From the NCBI GenBank assembly GCA_007858575.1, contig CP042279.1, positions 5,520,501 to 5,584,500 on the forward strand: DNA of 64,000 nt, given 5' to 3'. The notes below the pieces were generated by a model. The model was not told where the DNA came from and did no database searches. It saw only the letters and a list, made by a program, of their open reading frames with translations. The position numbers and the translations under genes are program-made. This DNA is from Streptomyces sp. WAC08241 (GTDB lineage: Bacteria; Actinomycetota; Actinomycetes; Streptomycetales; Streptomycetaceae). Below, piece after piece: positions 61,740 through 64,000 of this stretch. The first letter of the stretch is position 1, and each line of letters opens with the position of its first letter.

Positions 61740-62564
61740 CTATCGGGGCGTCACCGCGAAGTTGTCGAGGATCGCCCGCGCCAGCCGCTCGTCGCCCTCC
61801 ACCTTGATCCGGTCGGCCGCGTCGGCCGCCCGGACCCGGCCGCAGGCGAGCCGCACGTACGTCTCCCAGTCCGTCGCCAGCGTCACCGCCGGGCCGAGCG
61901 AGGGCGCGCCGTCGATCGAGCCGCGCCCCTCCGCGTCCACCCGCACCGTCCGCAGGAACTCCACCGGACCGGTCACGTCGAGCACCACCGCCGAGGAGGC
62001 CGGCGCGCCCGCGTCCTTGGCGACCACCTCCGGCAGCGCCTCCAGGAGCACGTCCCGGGCCACCTGCGCCCCCGGCGAGTCCAGGTTCCCCGGCACCCCG
62101 AGCGCCGCCCGCAGGTCCTGCTCGTGCACCCACACGTCGAAGGCCCGCGTCCGGTAGGCCACTTCGAGGGTCTGCTCGGCGCCCAGCGGGGCGCGGATCA
62201 GACGGTCGGGGAGCGGTTCTCGTTGCGGAGCTGACGGGCCCGCCGGATCAGGACGTACTCCAGCTCCGACGTCATCTCCGGCGCCGTGTGGTGGCGCCGC
62301 ACGTCGACCTGGACCTCCATGTAGCGCGCGAAGTCACTGCGCACGTGGTACAGATCGCGCGGCAGCGAGTGGATCGGGCGGGGTCGCCCAGCATCTCCGT
62401 CTCCATGCCGATGACGTGGGACACGACGTCCCGCACCGACCAGCCCGGGCAGGGGTCCGCCGGTTCCACTCGCCCTCCACGAGCGGCTGCACCAGCTCGG
62501 CTATCGCCTCGATCGAGTGCGTCCAGGCGTCGGCGTAGTTCTGGAGGCTGGGATGGACGGTCAC
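61740..62564 (-). CDS. TIGR03083/maleylpyruvate isomerase-like protein
   Basis: About 275 residues, ATG 62564 (MTVHPSLQNYADAWTHSIEA). The DinB/MDMPI fold appears as WNRRTPCPGWSVRDVVSHVI with the metal His and GMETEMLGDP, then VAYRTRAFDVWVHEQDLRAA with the second His. The C-terminal SCP2-like domain ends VKVEGDERLARAILDNFAVT-type (truncated here). Such proteins often use mycothiol, the actinobacterial thiol. Indels near 62460, 62375 and 62215. Substrate unknown. Confidence 0.83.
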
Positions 62565-62719
62565 GGGACCCCTCGGCGGTTCTTCGGTGCGCGGGCTGAA
62601 AACACGACTGGGTGGGAGGCTCGGACGCTAAGTTACGCTGCCCGAAGGCACCCCGGCAGTGCTTTCGTGTGACGATCGTAGGCCGGTGTTGACGGCTCGA
62701 ATGCCAGGACGGTGGTAGT

Positions 62720-63514
62720 GTGCGCGCCTCGCTGATCCAGATCGCGGTAGACCCGGACGAACCGGTCGACGCCCGTCGCGCCCGCGCGGCGCGCCTCGTA
62801 CGGGAGGAATCCGGCCGCGCGGACCTCGTCGTCCTTCCCGAACTGTGGACCGTCGGCGCCTTCGCGTCCGACCTCTTCGCCGCCGGGTCCGAGCCGCTGA
62901 ACGGCCCCACGCACCGGGCGATGGCCGAGGCCGCCCGGGACGCCGGGGTCTGGCTGCACGCCGGCTCGTTCGTCGAGGCCGAGGCCGGCGCCTCTACAAC
63001 ACCTCGCTCGTCCTCTCCCCGACGGCGAACTCGCCGCCTCCTACCGGAAGATCCACCGCTTCGGCTTCGACAAGGGCGAGGCGGTCCTCATGGCCGCCGG
63101 GGAGGACCTGGTCACCGTCGACCTGCCGCACCTCACCGTCGGCGTCGGCACCTGCTACGACCTGCGCTTCCCCGAGCTCTTCCGCGGTCTGGTCGACGCG
63201 GGCGCGCAGGCCTTCGTCGTCCCGGCCGGCTGGCCCGCCCGCCGCCGCGCCCACTGGACCCTCCTGGCCCGGGCCCGCGCGGTCGAGAACCAGGCGTACG
63301 TGCTGGCCTGCGGCACCGCCGGCACCCACGCGGGCATCGAGCAGGCCGGCCACTCGCTCGTCGTCGACCCCTGGGGCGAGGTCTCGCGGAGGCGGGCCCC
63401 GGCGAGGAGGTCCTGCGCGTCGCGCTCGACCCCGGTCGGGTCGCCACGACCCGCGAGGAGTTCCCGGCCCTGAAGGACCGGGTCCTGGGCGTGGCGGCGC
63501 CGAAGCGGCCCTAG
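62720..63514 (+). CDS. Carbon-nitrogen hydrolase (nitrilase superfamily)
   Basis: About 265 residues, start GTG 62720. Catalytic triad residues are visible: Glu in DLVVLPELWTVGAFASD, Lys in ASYRKIHRFGFDKGE, Cys in GVGTCYDLRFPELFRGLVDA. VVPAGWPARRRAHWTLLARA and ENQAYVLACG follow. The layout best fits Nit/omega-amidase-type enzymes that hydrolyse amides of oxoacids. Indels near 62990, 63022 and 63390. Divergent from the TIGR03083-type gene. Confidence 0.88.
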   Translation: MRASLIQIAVDPDEPVDARRARAARLVREESGRADLVVLPELWTVGAFASDLFAAGSEPLNGPTHRAMAEAARDAGVWLHAGSFVEAEAGASTTPRSSSPRRRTRRLLPEDPPLRLRQGRGGPHGRRGGPGHRRPAAPHRRRRHLLRPALPRALPRSGRRGRAGLRRPGRLARPPPRPLDPPGPGPRGREPGVRAGLRHRRHPRGHRAGRPLARRRPLGRGLAEAGPGEEVLRVALDPGRVATTREEFPALKDRVLGVAAPKRP

Positions 63515-63520
63515 GACCTC

Positions 63521-63562
63521 TCCGGCGGACCATGGCCGGGGTCGCGACCCTGATCCGCCGGA
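63521..63562. terminator. Possible weak terminator
   Basis: TCCGGCGGA (63521-63529) pairs perfectly with TCCGCCGGA (63554-63562) across a 24-base loop between convergent genes. Confidence 0.4.
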
Positions 63563-63588
63563 CAGGCCCTCGGTGCTCTCGAAGGAGC

Positions 63589-64000
63589 TCAGTCCTCCCG
63601 CTCCCGCTCCGCCATCCGGATCACGCACACCGCCACCGCCACCATGAGGGCGGCGTCGGCGTCCTCGCGGACCACGTTCACCGCGTACGTGTCGCGGACG
63701 TGGAACCACTGCCGGAGACGTGGACCAGGAGCTCGCCCTCGTACTCGACGGCGAACTCCCGGTCCAGGATCCGGCCGCTGACGTCCAGTTCGGTGCCCTC
63801 GACCAGCGTCACCCGGTAGTGGTTGCGCAGCAGCGAGAGCCGCTTGCGGCGGACGGTCGCGAGCGGTTGGTCGTCCCGCTCGATCGTCATCGCGTCCCGC
63901 AGGCTGAACATCTTCTGCCGCAGCGTGATCAGGACCTGTCCGTCGGGGTCCTTCAGCTCCAGGGTGTCGCGCAGCCGCAGGGCCTTGCCGTCGACGAGGA
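63589..64000 (-). CDS. LURP-one-related protein, partial (start beyond window)
   Basis: The last 137 or so residues of a gene whose start lies outside. Visible: VLITLRQKMFSLRDAMTIER, VTLVEGTELDVSGRILDREF, AVEYEGELLVHVSG. In the corrected frame after 63715 it continues WFHVRDTYAVNVVREDADAA and LMVAVAVCVIRMAERERED to the TGA at 63589. Alternating hydrophobic strands with MFSLRD and REF motifs are typical of the LURP-one/DUF567 phospholipid scramblase-like barrel. The function in bacteria is unknown. Confidence 0.78.
   Translation of the reverse strand, partial: PRRRQGPAAARHPGAEGPRRTGPDHAAAEDVQPAGRDDDRAGRPTARDRPPQAALAAAQPLPGDAGRGHRTGRQRPDPGPGVRRRVRGRAPGPRLRQWFHVRDTYAVNVVREDADAALMVAVAVCVIRMAERERED

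Overview
This is a very GC-rich actinobacterial chromosome segment, almost certainly from a Streptomyces, near the replication origin. The gene order is the conserved sequence cyclophilin, rhomboid, crgA, DUF881, trpG-like, two class E sortases, pknB, pbpA, rodA/ftsW, pstP, fhaB, fhaA, tRNA-Leu. Two perfect parS sites and a cluster of DnaA boxes agree with an origin-proximal position. I see no prophage, insertion sequence, CRISPR array or other mobile element; the window is core chromosome.

Layout: 1-1.8 kb holds an MFS transporter tail, a small secreted protein and a DUF5324 protein. 1.9-16.2 kb holds the cell-wall, division and signalling block. 16.7 kb is tRNA-Leu(CAG). 17-24 kb holds a two-component system whose sensor carries an unusual C-terminal extension, a MarR regulator divergent from a membrane protein, a DUF2252 protein, a J-domain protein and a rhodanese. 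24.2-34.7 kb is a phenylacetate degradation locus (paaABCDE, paaN, a 3-hydroxyacyl-CoA dehydrogenase, a TetR regulator) interrupted by DUF5819, HTTM and rRNA/tRNA-methyltransferase genes. 34.8-39 kb holds an Lrp regulator and a first branched-chain 2-oxoacid dehydrogenase operon (bkdABC). 39-44.3 kb holds molybdenum cofactor genes (mobA-like, moeA), a potassium channel, a quinone oxidoreductase and the proteasome activator bpa. 44.4-48.8 kb is an ABC exporter with its PadR regulator. 49.8-53.3 kb holds two divergent Ser/Thr kinases. 55-59.7 kb holds an orphan response regulator and a second bkdABC operon. The rest holds a GntR regulator with an MFS transporter, a TIGR03083-type protein, a nitrilase-family hydrolase and the end of a LURP-one-like gene.

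Functional links: one 14-bp dyad, ACCGAACRATCGGT, occurs in the paaA, paaN and first bkd promoter regions, so phenylacetate and branched-chain acid catabolism, which both end in acyl-CoA units, may share a TetR (PaaR-like) repressor encoded at 34.1 kb. PknB, PstP, FhaA, FhaB, PbpA and RodA are a known module coupling phosphorylation to wall growth.

Data quality: I count roughly ninety small frameshifts, mostly one base lost in runs of G or C, spread over essential and non-essential genes alike. The reading frame resumes with conserved residues after each, so I treat these genes as intact and the shifts as sequence errors. Coordinates of such genes span from the inferred start to the inferred stop across the shifts.
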